This document shows positions 52,122 to 62,519 of a stretch of 64,000 nucleotides of DNA, one piece after another. Each line of letters starts with the position of its first letter. Positions within the stretch are counted from its first letter, which is position 1. The translations under genes and the position numbers were made by a program. This DNA comes from Erinaceus europaeus (taxonomy: Eukaryota; Chordata; Mammalia; Eulipotyphla; Erinaceidae): positions 92,303,516 to 92,367,515 of the forward strand of contig NC_080171.1 of NCBI RefSeq assembly GCF_950295315.1. Reading direction: 5' to 3'. Under the pieces are notes generated by a model. The model did not search any database. It was given only the letters and a program-made list of their open reading frames with translations, and was not told the origin of the DNA.

Positions 52122-52174
52122 GTATGTATTTTGTGACAGAGCACTAACTGGGGGAATCTGCTGGTTGTCTTATT

Positions 52175-52492
52175 AGGTGTATAAGAGAGACTTGGGACAC
52201 AGCTTTACTTCAGAGATGGGGGAAGCAGGACAGAAAGTACAGTATTTCTTGATCCCCTTTACCCTGTGAGAGGATTGGTGAGACAGCATAGTGGTTATAT
52301 AAAGAGACTGTCATGCTTGAGGCACCAAAGAACCCATGTCCTGTCCCCAGCACCATGGTAGAGGAGAGCCAAGCAGTGCTTTGGTTTAAATAAATAAAAT
52401 AACAATATTACAAGACAGACTAGAGCTATAGCCTTAGTTCAGAGACAGGGAAAGCCAGACAGAAAGTATAGTATCTCCTGTGGGAGATGACA
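52175..52492. repeat. Diverged direct repeat flanking a SINE-C
   Basis: CAGGACAGAAAGTACAGTATTTC (about 52228) and CCAGACAGAAAGTATAGTATCTC (about 52453), with similar neighbours, make a ~65-bp direct repeat about 230 bp apart. Confidence 0.6.
52272..52398 (+). mobile_element. SINE-C
   Basis: GAGACAGCATAGTGGTTATAT, TGTCATGCTTGAGGCACC, AAGCAGTGCTTTGGTTTAAA. Confidence 0.88.
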
Positions 52493-53029
52493 AAATAGGC
52501 TCAGAGATGCAAAGGAAACTTGGCTTCTTTACAAAGAAGAAATTTGACCTGACAATATCAGGCCATTTTACTGGACTGTATTATTGCCTTCAAGACTATT
52601 GGCTCAAGGAATTGGAGCACTAAGGCAAGGAAGTGCTAAAAGCTATTTCAAAGGCTTTCTCTGAAGCACATTATTTCGGAGCTTTGTAACAATGATTAAT
52701 TCAATCTCAACTAGTCAGAAAACAGCATCAGCGATTCTAGTCTGTCCAAATTTGATATACCGAATGATACCAGAATGTAAGAATTTGCCTGTAGGTCTAT
52801 TTGCTCTCTATTGAGCAAAGTGCAAGTGAAATTTACATGGGAATCTAGGATTAAATATTTATTCTCACATCAATAATTGATTTGTCCCTTTCTGAGACTA
52901 TAGAGCTTAGTAATCCTCAGAAAGTGTTTTCATCTTCCTCTAAGTGAACTTGATGGAAATAGGGACCTAGGGGGTTATGAGTAATTTGTTCTTTTCACTG
53001 AGAACTTAAAAAGGGGGGGGGGGTGTTCT
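52493..53029. other. Unrecognised intron DNA with G9
   Basis: Only a G-run at about 53014-53022 stands out. A decayed dispersed element is possible. Confidence 0.4.
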
Positions 53030-53135
53030 TCATTTCACAAGATAGAGAACCAGGCCATCTCTCTGGATGGGGACTTAAATGAGCTTCATGCTTGTAAGCC
53101 CAGTGATTTATTCACAGTCCTAACTCCCGAACCGC
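53030..53135 (-). mobile_element. SINE-D, degenerate
   Basis: ACCAGGCCATCTCTCTGGATG and TTCATGCTTGTAAGCCCAGTG. Confidence 0.6.
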
Positions 53136-53171
53136 AACATTTTTAAAAAAGCAGTACTAATTTTGTAAATT

Positions 53172-53386
53172 AAAAAAAAATTATCTTTATTTATCTACTG
53201 GATAGAGACAGCCAGAAATTGAGAGGGATGGGGGAGAGAGGGGGGGGAGAGAGAGAGAGAAAGAGAGAGAGAGGCCTGCAGCCCTGCTTCACCACTCATG
53301 AAGCTTTTTCCTGTAGGTAGGGTCTGGGTTCTTAAACCTGGGTCCTTGCACATTGTGCTCAACCAGTTACACGACCACCCAGCCTC
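53172..53386 (-). mobile_element. SINE-B, left arm of an inverted pair
   Basis: CTACTGGATAGAGACAGCCAG, GCAGCCCTGCTTCACCACTC, CTCAACCAGTTACACGACCAC. It faces the sense copy 50 bp away. Confidence 0.92.
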
Positions 53387-53436
53387 ACCAATTTTGTAAA
53401 TTCTGTAAACTGGAGGAGAAAAAGAAAAGAAGTGGA

Positions 53437-53650
53437 GAGGGGCTGGGTGGTGGCACACCTGGTTGAATGCACACATTACAACACGTAAGGACCCGGGTTC
53501 GAGCCCCCAGTCCCCACCTGCAGGAGGAAAGCTTTGCAAGTGGGGAAGCAGAGCTGCAGGTGTCTCTCTGTCTCTCTCCCTCTCTATCTCCCCCTACCCA
53601 CTCAGTTTCTGGTTGTCTCTATCCAACAAATAAAGATAATAAAAAAGAAA
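53437..53650 (+). mobile_element. SINE-B, right arm of an inverted pair
   Basis: GGGGCTGGGTGGTGGCACAC, GGTTCGAGCCCCCAGTCCCC, TATCCAACAAATAAAGATAA. Confidence 0.94.
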
Positions 53651-53751
53651 AAGAAGTGGAGATGCACAAAGCACTCTTCTACCATCCACAGAGTTCCCTT
53701 TGGTATTGTCCATTACCCAGTCCTCAAGGAGGACTTTTTTTTTTTTTTTTT

Positions 53752-53890
53752 TTTTAGTGATTTAATGTTTATTTACCAAGTTAAGTTCTGTCCCCATTCC
53801 CTCCACTGGAAACTGCATTTGTTCTCTCAGATATGGGGTGACTATTATATATGTATGCCTATTTTTTCTATGGTCCTGCTTTCTAATTCA
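53752..53890 (-). mobile_element. Element H
   Basis: CCCTCCACTGGAAACTGCAT, CAGATATGGGGTGACTATTA, CTATGGTCCTGCTTTC. Confidence 0.65.
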
Positions 53891-53904
53891 CACTATTTCT
53901 TTTT

Positions 53905-54115
53905 TTTTAATTTCTTTTTTGGGGGATTACTAGTTTATAATCAACAGTGAAATACAATAGTTTGTACATGCATAACATTTCCATATAACAGTACAACCCC
54001 CACTAGGTCCTCCTCTGCCTTCATGTTCCAGGATCTGAGCCTCCCCCTGAACCCTCCCCCCACCCCAGAGTCTTTTACTTTGGTGCAATACACCAAACAC
54101 ACCTACTATTTTCTG
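53905..54115 (-). mobile_element. L1 3' UTR end, antisense
   Basis: ACAATAGTTTGTACATGCATA, CAACCCCCACTAGGTCCTCC and CCCCAGAGTCTTTTACTTTGG are the complement of the 3' UTR at 8560-8715. Confidence 0.9.
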
Positions 54116-54169
54116 AGTACCCTTCTTTTTTTTTTTTTTCCTCTTCTCTTGGGGGTCCTGATGGAATTG

Positions 54170-54450
54170 CAGTTCAGAGCCTTCTGGTTACCTTCCCCTA
54201 ACTTTTACGCCTCTGGAAGTATGGACCAAAAGTCTCTATGAGGTGCAGAAGAAGGTGGGAGTTCTGGGTTCTGTAACTACTCTGCTGGACATGGGCATTG
54301 GCTAATTCATCCATACCCCCAACCTGTTTCTATCTTTGCCTAATGGGTAGGGCTCTGGAGAGGTAAGGTTCCAGGACAGATAGGTGAAGTCTCTGCCCAG
54401 GCAGTTCAAGATGAAATTGTGGTAACATCCACAAGTGGTTGTGGCTTAGT
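54170..54450 (-). mobile_element. Element E-related piece
   Basis: CCTCTGGAAGTATGGACCAAA, TGGACATGGGCATTGGCTAA and AATGGGTAGGGCTCTGGAG parallel element E with a diverged body. Confidence 0.7.
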
Positions 54451-54662
54451 GGGTTTCTGAAGAAATCCTGGTTGTATTTTGTTGAGCTTTCAGGTGATTT
54501 TTTTCATTTTTTTGTTGTTGTTGTTTGTTTTGTTTTTTCTAGTTTTCCAGGAGAGCCATCTGAAACTGGTTTCTATTCCATAACCATACCTTCAGAAGTT
54601 CCAAGGACTCTTGATAAGTCCAAATTCAGCCATTTCATTATTTAAAAAAAACCTAAAAGTAA

Positions 54663-54822
54663 AGGGCGGGTGTAGATAGCATAATGGTTATGCAAAGAGA
54701 CTTTCATTCCCGAGAATGAAAGAACCGAGAACTGAACCTGAGACCAGAGTCTCAGGTTCAGTTTCCTACACCACTATAAGCCAGAGCTGAACAGTGCTCT
54801 GGTTTAAAAAAAAAAAAAAAAA
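54663..54822 (+). mobile_element. SINE-C carrying two foldback hairpins
   Basis: Normal head (GATAGCATAATGGTTATGC) and tail (AACAGTGCTCTGGTTTAAA). Between them lie CTTTCATTC/GAATGAAAG (54701-54709, 54714-54722) and a perfect 15-bp inverted repeat (54730-54744, 54749-54763), which are absent from other C copies. Confidence 0.93.
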
Positions 54823-54956
54823 AAGTAAATACAAACTAAACTATGAATATAATTTTTAAAAGAAAGAAGAGTTGTGGTGGGAATTGTGTGGAGTTGTACC
54901 CCTCCTACCTTATGGTTTTGTTCATTAATCCTTTCTTAAATAAAAAATTTAAAAAA

Positions 54957-55050
54957 AAAAAGAAAACTGGGAAATGTTATGCACGTACAAACTACTGCAT
55001 TTTACTGTTGACTGTAAACCACTAACCCACCAATAAAAATTTTTTAAAAG
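54957..55050 (+). mobile_element. L1 3' terminus
   Basis: AAACTGGGAAATGTTATGCAC, GTACAAACTACTGCATTTTAC and CCACCAATAAAAATTTTTTA. Confidence 0.88.
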
Positions 55051-55242
55051 AAAGAAATCTTACAGAATCAAGTAGGAAAAAAAAATATATATATATATAT
55101 ATAAAAGAGTACAAAAAAAAAGAAAGAAGAGTTAACAAATAAACTTACTCATGGCTTTGCAAAAGTAAAAAAAATAAAATGATCAGGGTGTTATTCTAAC
55201 ATTAAAAAAAAAAATTTAACTCACTGTTATGTAAAAGAATTA

Positions 55243-55565
55243 TTGGGGGTCGGGTGGTAGCGCAGCGAGTTAAGCGCAATGGCATGAAACACAAGGATCC
55301 CCGAAGCTCCCGGCTCCCCACCTGCAGGGGTGTCGCTTCATGAACAGTGAAGCAGGTCTGCAGGTGTCTATCTTTCTCTCACTCGCTCTGTCTTTCCCTC
55401 CTCTCTCCATTTCTCTCTGTCCTATCCAACAATGGCAACAATAATAACAACAACAGCAATAAAAAAACAAAAAAGGAAAAAATAGCCTCCAGGACCAGTG
55501 GATTCCGTAGTGCAGGCACCAAGCCCCAGCAATAACTCTGGAGGCAAAGAAAAAACCAAAAAAAC
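55243..55565 (+). mobile_element. SINE-A, long form
   Basis: GGTCGGGTGGTAGCGCAGCG, then the module GCCTCCAGGACCAGTGGATTC and CCCCAGCAATAACTCTGGAGG. The B-box arm is partly deleted. Confidence 0.92.
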
Positions 55566-55574
55566 AGAATTATA

Positions 55575-55795
55575 TATTTTTTTATTTATATGACTACAAG
55601 TTAATAGGAGAGTACATAAACACCATTCCCACCACCAAAAGACTATGTCCCATTCCATCTTCTCCCCCACCCCAGTAAAGCCAAACATCCGCCCTAACCC
55701 TCAACCCAGAGATTTTTAATTTGGTGCCCTATTCCAAACTTAGTCAAATCCTGCTTTGAGTTTCCCTTTCTGTTCTTCTTTCTCAATAGAATATT
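55575..55795 (-). mobile_element. Element G
   Basis: TTTTATTTATATGACTACAAG, CACCATTCCCACCACCAAAAG and ATTTGGTGCCCTATTCC. The only copy here. Confidence 0.5.
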
Positions 55796-55821
55796 GAGGG
55801 GAAAATAGAATTATTTTTAAG

Positions 55822-55942
55822 GGCAGCGGAGGTAGCATAATGGTTATGCAAAGAGATGTGCATACCCGAGGCTCCATAATTTAAATACAATTCCCCACAC
55901 CACCATAAGCCAGAATTGATCTGTGCTCTGATTTAAAAAAGA
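55822..55942 (+). mobile_element. SINE-C
   Basis: GAGGTAGCATAATGGTTATGC and GATCTGTGCTCTGATTTAAA. Confidence 0.9.
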
Positions 55943-55946
55943 AAGT

Positions 55947-56160
55947 GGCCGGGTGGTGGCACACCTGGTTGAGTGTACGTACATGTTACAATGTGCAAGG
56001 ACCCAGGTTCAAGCCCCCGGTCCCCACCTGCAGGAGGGTAAGCTTTGCAAATGGTGAAGCAGGGCTGCAGGTGTCTCTCTTCCTGTCTATCTCCCCCTAC
56101 CCTCTGATTTCTGGCTGCCTATATCCAATAAATAAAGATAAAAAAGAAAAGAAGAAAAAG
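55947..56160 (+). mobile_element. SINE-B
   Basis: GGCCGGGTGGTGGCACACCT, GGTTCAAGCCCCCGGTCCCC, TATCCAATAAATAAAGATAA. Confidence 0.94.
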
Positions 56161-56162
56161 AA

Positions 56163-56262
56163 AGGGTGTGTGGTGGTGCACCTGATTGAGTGCACATGTT
56201 ACAGTGCTCAAGGACCTGAGTTTTAGCCCCCATTCCCACCTGCAGGGGGAAATCTTGCTCCA
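56163..56262 (+). mobile_element. SINE-B, 3' truncated
   Basis: GTGTGTGGTGGTGCACCTGA to CACCTGCAGGGGGAAATC, abutting the tail of the previous copy. Confidence 0.9.
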
Positions 56263-56374
56263 AATCTTGTGTTCTTTACACTCCACCTTCTTCCATGAGG
56301 GGAAAAGTTCTGGTGTCTTCCTCTTTATTAAAAGCAAGATTTAATTTTAAAAATTATTTTTTAAATATTTTATT

Positions 56375-56491
56375 TATTGGCAGAGGTAAATAGCATAATG
56401 GTTATGCAAAGAGACTCTCATGCCTAAGGCTCCAAAGTCCCAGGTTCAATTCCTTGTACTACCATAAGACAGAGTTGAATAGTGCTCTGGT

Positions 56492-56508
<17 letters not shown>
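56375..56508 (+). mobile_element. SINE-C nested in SINE-D
   Basis: AAATAGCATAATGGTTATGC, GGTTCAATTCCTTGTACTACC, AATAGTGCTCTGGTAAAAA. Confidence 0.93.
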
Positions 56509-56541
<33 letters not shown>

Positions 56542-56559
56542 TATAAAATATATATATAA

Positions 56560-56590
<31 letters not shown>
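56509..56590. repeat. (TA)n microsatellite grown from a SINE-C tail
   Basis: About 80 bp of TATA with AAAATATA breaks, between the poly(A) of SINE-C and the SINE-D body. Confidence 0.96.
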
Positions 56591-56595
<5 letters not shown>

Positions 56596-56720
56596 TGAGA
56601 AAGATAGGAAGAGAGAGAAAACCAGACATCACTCTGGTATATGTGCTGTCAGGGATTGAACTCAAGACCTCATGCTTGAGAGTCCAATGCTTTATCCATT
56701 GCGTCACCTCCCAGACCACA

Positions 56721-57071
56721 AATAAAGGAGCACTGGTCCCAATAAAAATTAATTAAAATTTCAGCAGTCTCAGCTACATTCCCTGTATCTCAAGATTGGT
56801 GCTGTATCCTTTCATTGGTATCCAAGACTCAAAAGGAAAGACAACAGCTGTCACTTAGGGATCAGACCACCCAAGAACCATTTATGTCTGAAATTCTCTG
56901 GGCTCTTTCCTGGCACTCTAATGTGGGTCGGGGGTCACTTGGAAGACTCATGATGGAGAAAAGTACCTGGCAGGTGGCACGTCTTTATGCAATCTACCCA
57001 CAAGGGCAGAGAAGCTTTGCCCACAGCCAGTCCAAGGTCTCTGGCTAAACTACTGAAAATGTTCATTTCAG
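56721..57071. other. Unrecognised intron DNA before exon w27
   Basis: Somewhat GC-richer and repeat-free. The open frame at 56815-57048 shows no known family. Confidence 0.45.
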
Positions 57072-57277
57072 AACAACAGCTTTCAGAACGGGAGCAGCAA
57101 TTAATGGAAAAGTCAAATGAGCTTCTTGCTCTCCAGAAAGAGACGGACTCTATGAGGGCAGACTTTAGCCTCCTGCGGAACCAGTTTTTGACAGAAAGAA
57201 AGCAAGCTGGGAATCAGATTGCTACCTTGAAGGAAGCACTTAAGATCCAGAGGAGCCAGCTGGAGAAAAACCTTCTT
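57072..57277 (+). CDS. CNTRL: CNTRL exon w27
   Basis: The acceptor is AATGTTCATTTCAG and the donor CTTCTT|GTGAGT. Residues 1472-1540, from KQQLSEREQQLMEKS to SQLEKNLL. DSMRADFSLLRNQFLTERK is nearly identical to human. It follows a 5-kb intron built almost wholly of repeats. Confidence 0.95.
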
Positions 57278-57383
57278 GTGAGTCCCCTCCTCCTCTGGCA
57301 GTTTATGAGGATATGATGCATTTAAATGTCTAAAATGCTTCTTGACTGCAAAGAAAATAATTTATCTGTCAATTAGTTCCTAA

Positions 57384-57387
<4 letters not shown>

Positions 57388-57432
<45 letters not shown>
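57388..57432. repeat. (GT)n microsatellite
   Basis: About 22 uninterrupted GT units, 110 bp after exon w27. Confidence 0.97.
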
Positions 57433-57433
<1 letters not shown>

Positions 57434-57599
57434 CTTGTTCTTGCAGCTGATAGTAGATTTTTCCTGTAATCTGGGCTGCATTGCTAGAGAAGCACTGGCT
57501 GTCCACTTAAGCAGAACAGTGCCCCAGAGAGCACTGTCAGCGAACTTCAGTTTACCCTCAGCTTGGTAGGAGTCTGAAGGGGATGGGGGTTAGAAGGAT

Positions 57600-57873
57600 T
57601 TTTTTTTAAAATAAATATTTATTCCCTTTTGTTGCCCTTATTTTTTATTGTTGTAGTTATTATTGATGCCATTGTTGTTGGATAGGACAGAGAGAAATAG
57701 ACAGAGGAGGGGAAGATGGGGGGGTGGAGAAAGACACCTGCATACCTGCTTCACTGCCTGTGAAGCAACTCCCCTGCAGGTGGGGAGCCGGGGCTTGAAC
57801 CAGGATCCTTATGCTGGTCCTTGCACTTCACACCATGTGTGCTTAACCTGCTACACTACTGTCCGACTCCCAG
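57600..57873 (-). mobile_element. SINE-A, short form
   Basis: ATTCCCTTTTGTTGCCCTTA, ACCTGCTTCACTGCCTGTGA, CTACTGTCCGACTCCC. Confidence 0.93.
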
Positions 57874-58224
57874 TAGGCTTCTAAGGACAGTTTTACACAG
57901 ATGCAACCAGTGCTCACAGAATTTTCTTATTCTGCCCTTTTTGTCCAATATTAACTTTAACTAGTTACTATCCTAAAACCAGAAAGCTCAATCTATCATG
58001 CTTTTATCTCAAAATAAACTTTGGGAGGTAATAACTCAGATGAGCTCAAAGCAGTTAGTGGTGGCTGGAGTTGGTTGGTCAGCACTAGGTACCTTCAAGG
58101 AAATGGAGTTTTCTAGAAGCTTCTAGAGAAATTCAGAGGCCCCTATGGTGTAAATGAAATTTCTAGAACATGTGGTTTGCAAGCAACAGTAAGTAACCTT
58201 AAAACTAATTATAGGCAACATGAT

Positions 58225-58390
58225 AGTATACGGCTGTCTAGATTTCAGTTAGCTAGCCCTGTGTTGGTGGGTATTATTGTTCCCATTTTACAATTAATGG
58301 AGACTTGGAAAGAGAAAGTAACTTACCAAAGATAAGGTTGTAGATCTAAGATATAAACATTCAGCTAACAAATTCTGACCACATATACTT
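58225..58390 (-). mobile_element. MIR fragment
   Basis: GTTCCCATTTTACAATTAATGG, GACTTGGAAAGAGAAAGTAAC and TTACCAAAGATAAGG follow antisense MIR order (CCCATTTTACAGATGAGG, GACTTGCCCAAGG). Confidence 0.7.
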
Positions 58391-58424
58391 TGCAGCTGCT
58401 AAAGAAAGCAGAGAGCAGGCTGGG

Positions 58425-58620
58425 AAATGGTGCAGGGCCTAGAATGTTGTACTTAAAAGTATGAGGTTCCCCCTACCCCCCCCAAAAAAAATGAAGCCAA
58501 AATAATAATAATAAAAATTTTTATTAAAAAGCATGAGGTCCCAAGTTCAATCCCCAGCACTGCATATGCCAAAGTAATGATGGTTGCTTTCTCTCTCACT
58601 TGTAAACAAATAGATTAATA
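58425..58620 (+). mobile_element. SINE-D with internal A-rich insertion
   Basis: GAAATGGTGCAGGGCCTAGAA, an inserted C-run/AATAAT stretch, then GTTCAATCCCCAGCACTGC. Confidence 0.6.
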
Positions 58621-58644
58621 TTTTAAAAGGCAGGCGGTTGTCTC

Positions 58645-58916
58645 TATTTTATTTTATTTTATTGCAACCAGGATTATTGCTGGGGCTCAGTGCCAGCACT
58701 AGGAATCCACTGCTCCTGGTGGACTTTTTTTTTTTTCTCTCTCCATTTTTATGGGACAGGAGAGAAATTGAGGAGAGGAAGATAGAAAGGGGAAAAGAAA
58801 GATGTGGTGCATACCCCCCTGAAGGTGGGGAGCCAGGGACTCGAACCTGGATCCTTGTGTGAGTCCTTGAACTGAGTACTCTGGGCATTTAACCCAGTGC
58901 TCCACCACCTGGCCTC
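58645..58916 (-). mobile_element. SINE-A, long form, middle deleted
   Basis: GCAACCAGGATTATTGCTGG, then the CT block and a direct jump to CCTGAAGGTGGGGAGCC. It lacks the GACCTGCTTCACC arm. Confidence 0.9.
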
Positions 58917-59062
58917 CTATTGTCCTCATTTTATAACTAGAGGAGTTGAGGCCCAGATGTGAAATGAACAGAGCTAGTGTTTGTGTGTGTAAGTTAACAA
59001 CACACACTTCCACATGGTGGCTTCCAGAATCATTTTCTTCCTTTCCTTCTTCCTCTCACTAG

Positions 59063-59203
59063 GAGCAAAAGCAGGAGAAGAGCTGCATGCAGAAGGAAAT
59101 GGCAACAATTGAACAGGTGGCCCAGGACAACCATGAGCGGGCCAGGCGCTTAATGAAGGAACTCAATCAGATGCAGCATGAATACATGGAGCTTAAGAAA
59201 CAG
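59063..59203 (+). CDS. CNTRL: CNTRL exon w28
   Basis: The acceptor is TTCTTCCTCTCACTAG and the donor AAACAG|GTTGGT. Forty-seven codons, phase 0 to 0, residues 1541-1587. They run from EQKQEKSCMQKEMAT to YMELKKQ. VAQDNHERARRLMKELNQMQ is a family signature. Confidence 0.95.
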
Positions 59204-59289
59204 GTTGGTATGTGCACCTGGGAGCACTTGGCCAGCCTAGGACAAAGCGCTCCTTACATGCTTTCACTTCTCAAGAGGCCCAGATTTTC

Positions 59290-59958
59290 TTTTGCTATTT
59301 TTTATTTATAAAATGGAAATCTTGACAAGATTATTGGGTAAGAGGGGTACATTTTCACACAGTGCCCACCCCCAGAACTCCATCTTCAATCCCCTCCCTT
59401 GATAGCTTTCCTATTCTTTAACCCTCTGGGAGTATGGATCCAGGACCACTATGGGATGCAGAAGGTGGAAGGTCTGGCTTCTGTAATTGCTTCCCCACTG
59501 TGCATGGCTGTTGACAGGTTGATCCATACTCCCAGCCTGTTTCTCTCTTTCCCTAGTGGGGTGGGGCTCTGGGAAAGCAGAGCTCCAGGACACATTGGTG
59601 AGTCGTCTGTTCAGGGAAGTCCAGTTGGCATCATGGTAGCATCTGGAACCTGGTGGCTGAAAAATAATTAACATATAAAGTCAAACAAATTGATTATGAA
59701 CCTAAAGCTGAAATATTGCAGATGAAGATTTGGGGGTCTCCGTTTTGTAGATAGCTAATAGGCCATTTCAAAGGGCCCATGACTATACTAGTTTTTTTTT
59801 TTTTCTGAGCCTGACCTCTGATATGCAGGTGGACCCAAGTTATTGTCTGGGGAGATGATGTCATGGTTGGGAAAAGGGATGGGAAGCTGGGTCAGGGAAG
59901 AGAGTAGCTCTCAAATATAGGAAAGGTATATAAATATTGTTGACTGTAAACAAACATC
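59290..59958 (-). mobile_element. Element E, near full length
   Basis: TTTATTTATAAAATGGAAATC at the tail side through GTATATAAATATTGTTGACTG at the other end. It is the best uninterrupted copy in the window, about 670 bp. Confidence 0.88.
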
Positions 59959-60114
59959 CATTGATTTGATCTGGGGCCCATATTCAGCTTAGGAGTCTTT
60001 GTGACCTCTGCATCCCTGTAGTTTTGTTTTTTTTTTTTCCCATGTTTCTGCATCAGCTTGTCCTGAGGTACATTTATGAGAAGAATTCAAACTCCTTTAC
60101 ACACTAATGGAAAA

Positions 60115-60230
60115 CCTTTTTTGTTTTAAAAGTCATTTTATGAAGGGGGTTAACAGTTTACAGCACAGTTGACACAAGGGTACAATTTCTCATCTCCCCA
60201 TGATAGGTGTCTACAGAAGTATTTTATTAT
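60115..60230 (-). mobile_element. Element F, 3' end
   Basis: GTTAACAGTTTACAGCACAG, ACAAGGGTACAATTTCTCATC and CATGATAGGTGTCTACAG. Confidence 0.68.
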
Positions 60231-60329
60231 TTTAATGATAAAAGAAATTCTTTGTACTTTTCAACAGAGTAGACTCAGATTTTTCAAATTGCAGGACCCT
60301 TTTTATTAGGACATTAGAGCATTCTCTGA

Positions 60330-61600
60330 AAATCCATCTTAGTATCCCTGTAGATCTGAGCTCACATTCTATGGTCATGAGTAGGAACGTTCCAAGCTGC
60401 CCCAATTTCAGGACCCATCTTCCTCAGTTGGTAGGTAGAGTATGTTGTCCAGCCTCCCTTCGGAGGATGGAACATTCTCTACCTTTGTTGATCCATTTTC
60501 CCTGTTCTTTATCTCACTGGGAGTATAGACCCAGGATCATTGTGGAGTGCAGAAGGTGGAAGGTCTGGCTTCTGTGATTGCTTCCCTGCTGAACATGGGC
60601 ATCGACAGGTTAATCCATACTCCCAGCCTGCCTCTCTCTCTTTCCCTAGTGGGGCAGGGATCTTGGGAGGTAGGGCTCCAAGACACATGGTGGGGTCCTC
60701 TGCCCAAGGAAGTTGGGTTGGCATCATGGTATCATCTGGAACCTGGTGGTAGAGTGATGAAGCTGAAGAGTTGACATTCCATGCCTGATGTCTCTGGACA
60801 CAGTCTGAAGTAAAGCATGCTGAGGTGGTACTGGTTGCATTGATTAGCTTGGGATCAGCACATGCAGTATCAGTTGGTAGGAATTAAGAGAAGCATGCAG
60901 TAAAGTGAGCCCCACCCTAGAGGTTCCAGGACCAGGAGATGTATGGGCTTTATAGAGAAAGGGGAAGATTCCAGCTGTCTTAGGGTTTAAGAAGGCAATA
61001 GATAGTTATTGCTATAACCAGATTGTTTGGCAATAGGGTAAACTTTGAAAATCCCATTGTTAGGATTTGTTGTATCATACAAGACCTCACCATAATTTAT
61101 GATTTTATTTCTTAAATAACTCTTTTAAACCCAATAAGTATTTTGTATTAAAATTTGAAAGATAAAATGGCAGCCCCATAAGATTTTATCATGTCCCAAA
61201 AAAATAAGTTGAAAATATCAAAATACCATAGTTTAAATCAAAACAGATCTACGAACCAAACCCCTGAGCAAGAAAAAAGACTCCAGAGGGTGTAAAACCA
61301 GTCCATGTTTACAAAGCTGTTCCTTAGTATTTTCTGGGCTAACGCTGAACTTTCAGCTTGTTGTGGCCACTTGGTTGATCCTACTACATTTTGTCCTATG
61401 GGTGACCCCATGTAGCCATTTGGTTTCTACAAATGAAACTGCTATGAACCTCACTACCATATATACCCTGCCTTATACCCTTTAGCTGTAGACAAAAGAA
61501 CTTTTAATACATTCAAACCTCGGCAAATGTGGGCTAATTAGCAGTGGATATGACCATTATCTTCACTGAGCTTTTAATAGAGAAAACTAAGTCATCTCAC
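60330..61600 (-). mobile_element. Element E-related long block, internal region unassigned
   Basis: 60500-60760 is clear E (CACTGGGAGTATAGACCC, CTGAACATGGGCATCGACAG). 60760-61600 continues without any break I can see into unknown DNA that may be the body of the same element or host intron. Confidence 0.5.
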
Positions 61601-61609
61601 ATACACAGG

Positions 61610-61919
61610 TTTTTTTTGTTTTTTTTTTTTGCCTTCAGCTGGGGCTCATTGTCTGCACTATGAATCCACTGCTCCTGGAGGCTATTTTTTCCCTTTTGTT
61701 GCTATTGTTTATCGTTGTTGTTGCTTGATAGGACAGAAAGAAATCGAGAAAGGAGGGAAAGACGGGGAAGAGAAAGATAGACACCTGCAGACCTGCTACA
61801 CCACTCGTGAAGTGACCCCCTTGCAGGTGGGGAGCCGGGGGCTTGAACCAGGATCCTTGAGCCAGTCCTTGTGTTTTGTACCATGTGCGCTTAACGTGCT
61901 GCACTACCGCCCAGCCCCC
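61610..61919 (-). mobile_element. SINE-A, long form
   Basis: TTTGCCTTCAGCTGGGGCTC, TTTTGTTGCTATTGTTTATC, CACTACCGCCCAGCCCCC. Confidence 0.92.
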
Positions 61920-62004
61920 ATAAACAAAATTTCTAGCACCTGAGGAAACTTCTAGACTGCCCAAACCACCAGGTTCTTTACCTAAAAAAATTAAAACTTT
62001 TGGG

Positions 62005-62103
62005 AGGTGAGGCTGCAAGGGGTAGGAGGGACTGGGGGCTTGAATGCAGGTACTTGAATATAATAGCATGTATACTCAACCAGGTATGCCACCACTTGGC
62101 CCT
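62005..62103 (-). mobile_element. SINE-B, 3' truncated
   Basis: ACTGGGGGCTTGAATGCAGG and CTCAACCAGGTATGCCACCA only. Confidence 0.82.
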
Positions 62104-62519
62104 GACCAACTCTAAGACTGCTTCCAGCATTACTATTTTAAATCTAGATCATACAGGACTTGCCTCAGTAAATGATCCCTTTCTCACCTTCCTGTTTCAT
62201 TATTGTCATTTATTAAGTACAATTAAGGTCCTCATGTAAACCGTCACTTAGTTGTCACATTTCTGAATATAATGTTTTCATGTGTAAATGAGTTAACAGG
62301 TTCAGAAGATGGCTAGCTTTCCCTAAGCCATACTTATTGTAGCATTTATTGGAAATGAGATTAGAATAATTTTGTCTAACTGTAGAAATATTTGACTTCT
62401 TGTTTAAGGAATTGTTTCTCAAGGAACATTGTGCCCATTCTTTTCTAAATGGAAGTTGCTCCAATCAGAATGCCAGTAAAACTGTTTAATTGATACCTTA
62501 CAGATAAGAATCCCACCAC
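62104..62519. other. Unrecognised intron DNA
   Basis: AT-rich, nothing recognised. Confidence 0.5.

Larger units (their letters stand above)
56350..56720 (-). mobile_element. SINE-D split by a SINE-C and (TA)n
   Basis: The T-rich tail AATATTTTATTTATT (56358-56373) is separated from its body ATTCATGAGAAAGATAGG (56590 on), which ends CACCTCCCAGACCAC. Confidence 0.85.

Noticed and set aside
56815..57048. Extra CNTRL exon upstream of w27
   Set aside because: w26 joins w27 directly in phase and matches the human order. The sequence has no coiled-coil character.
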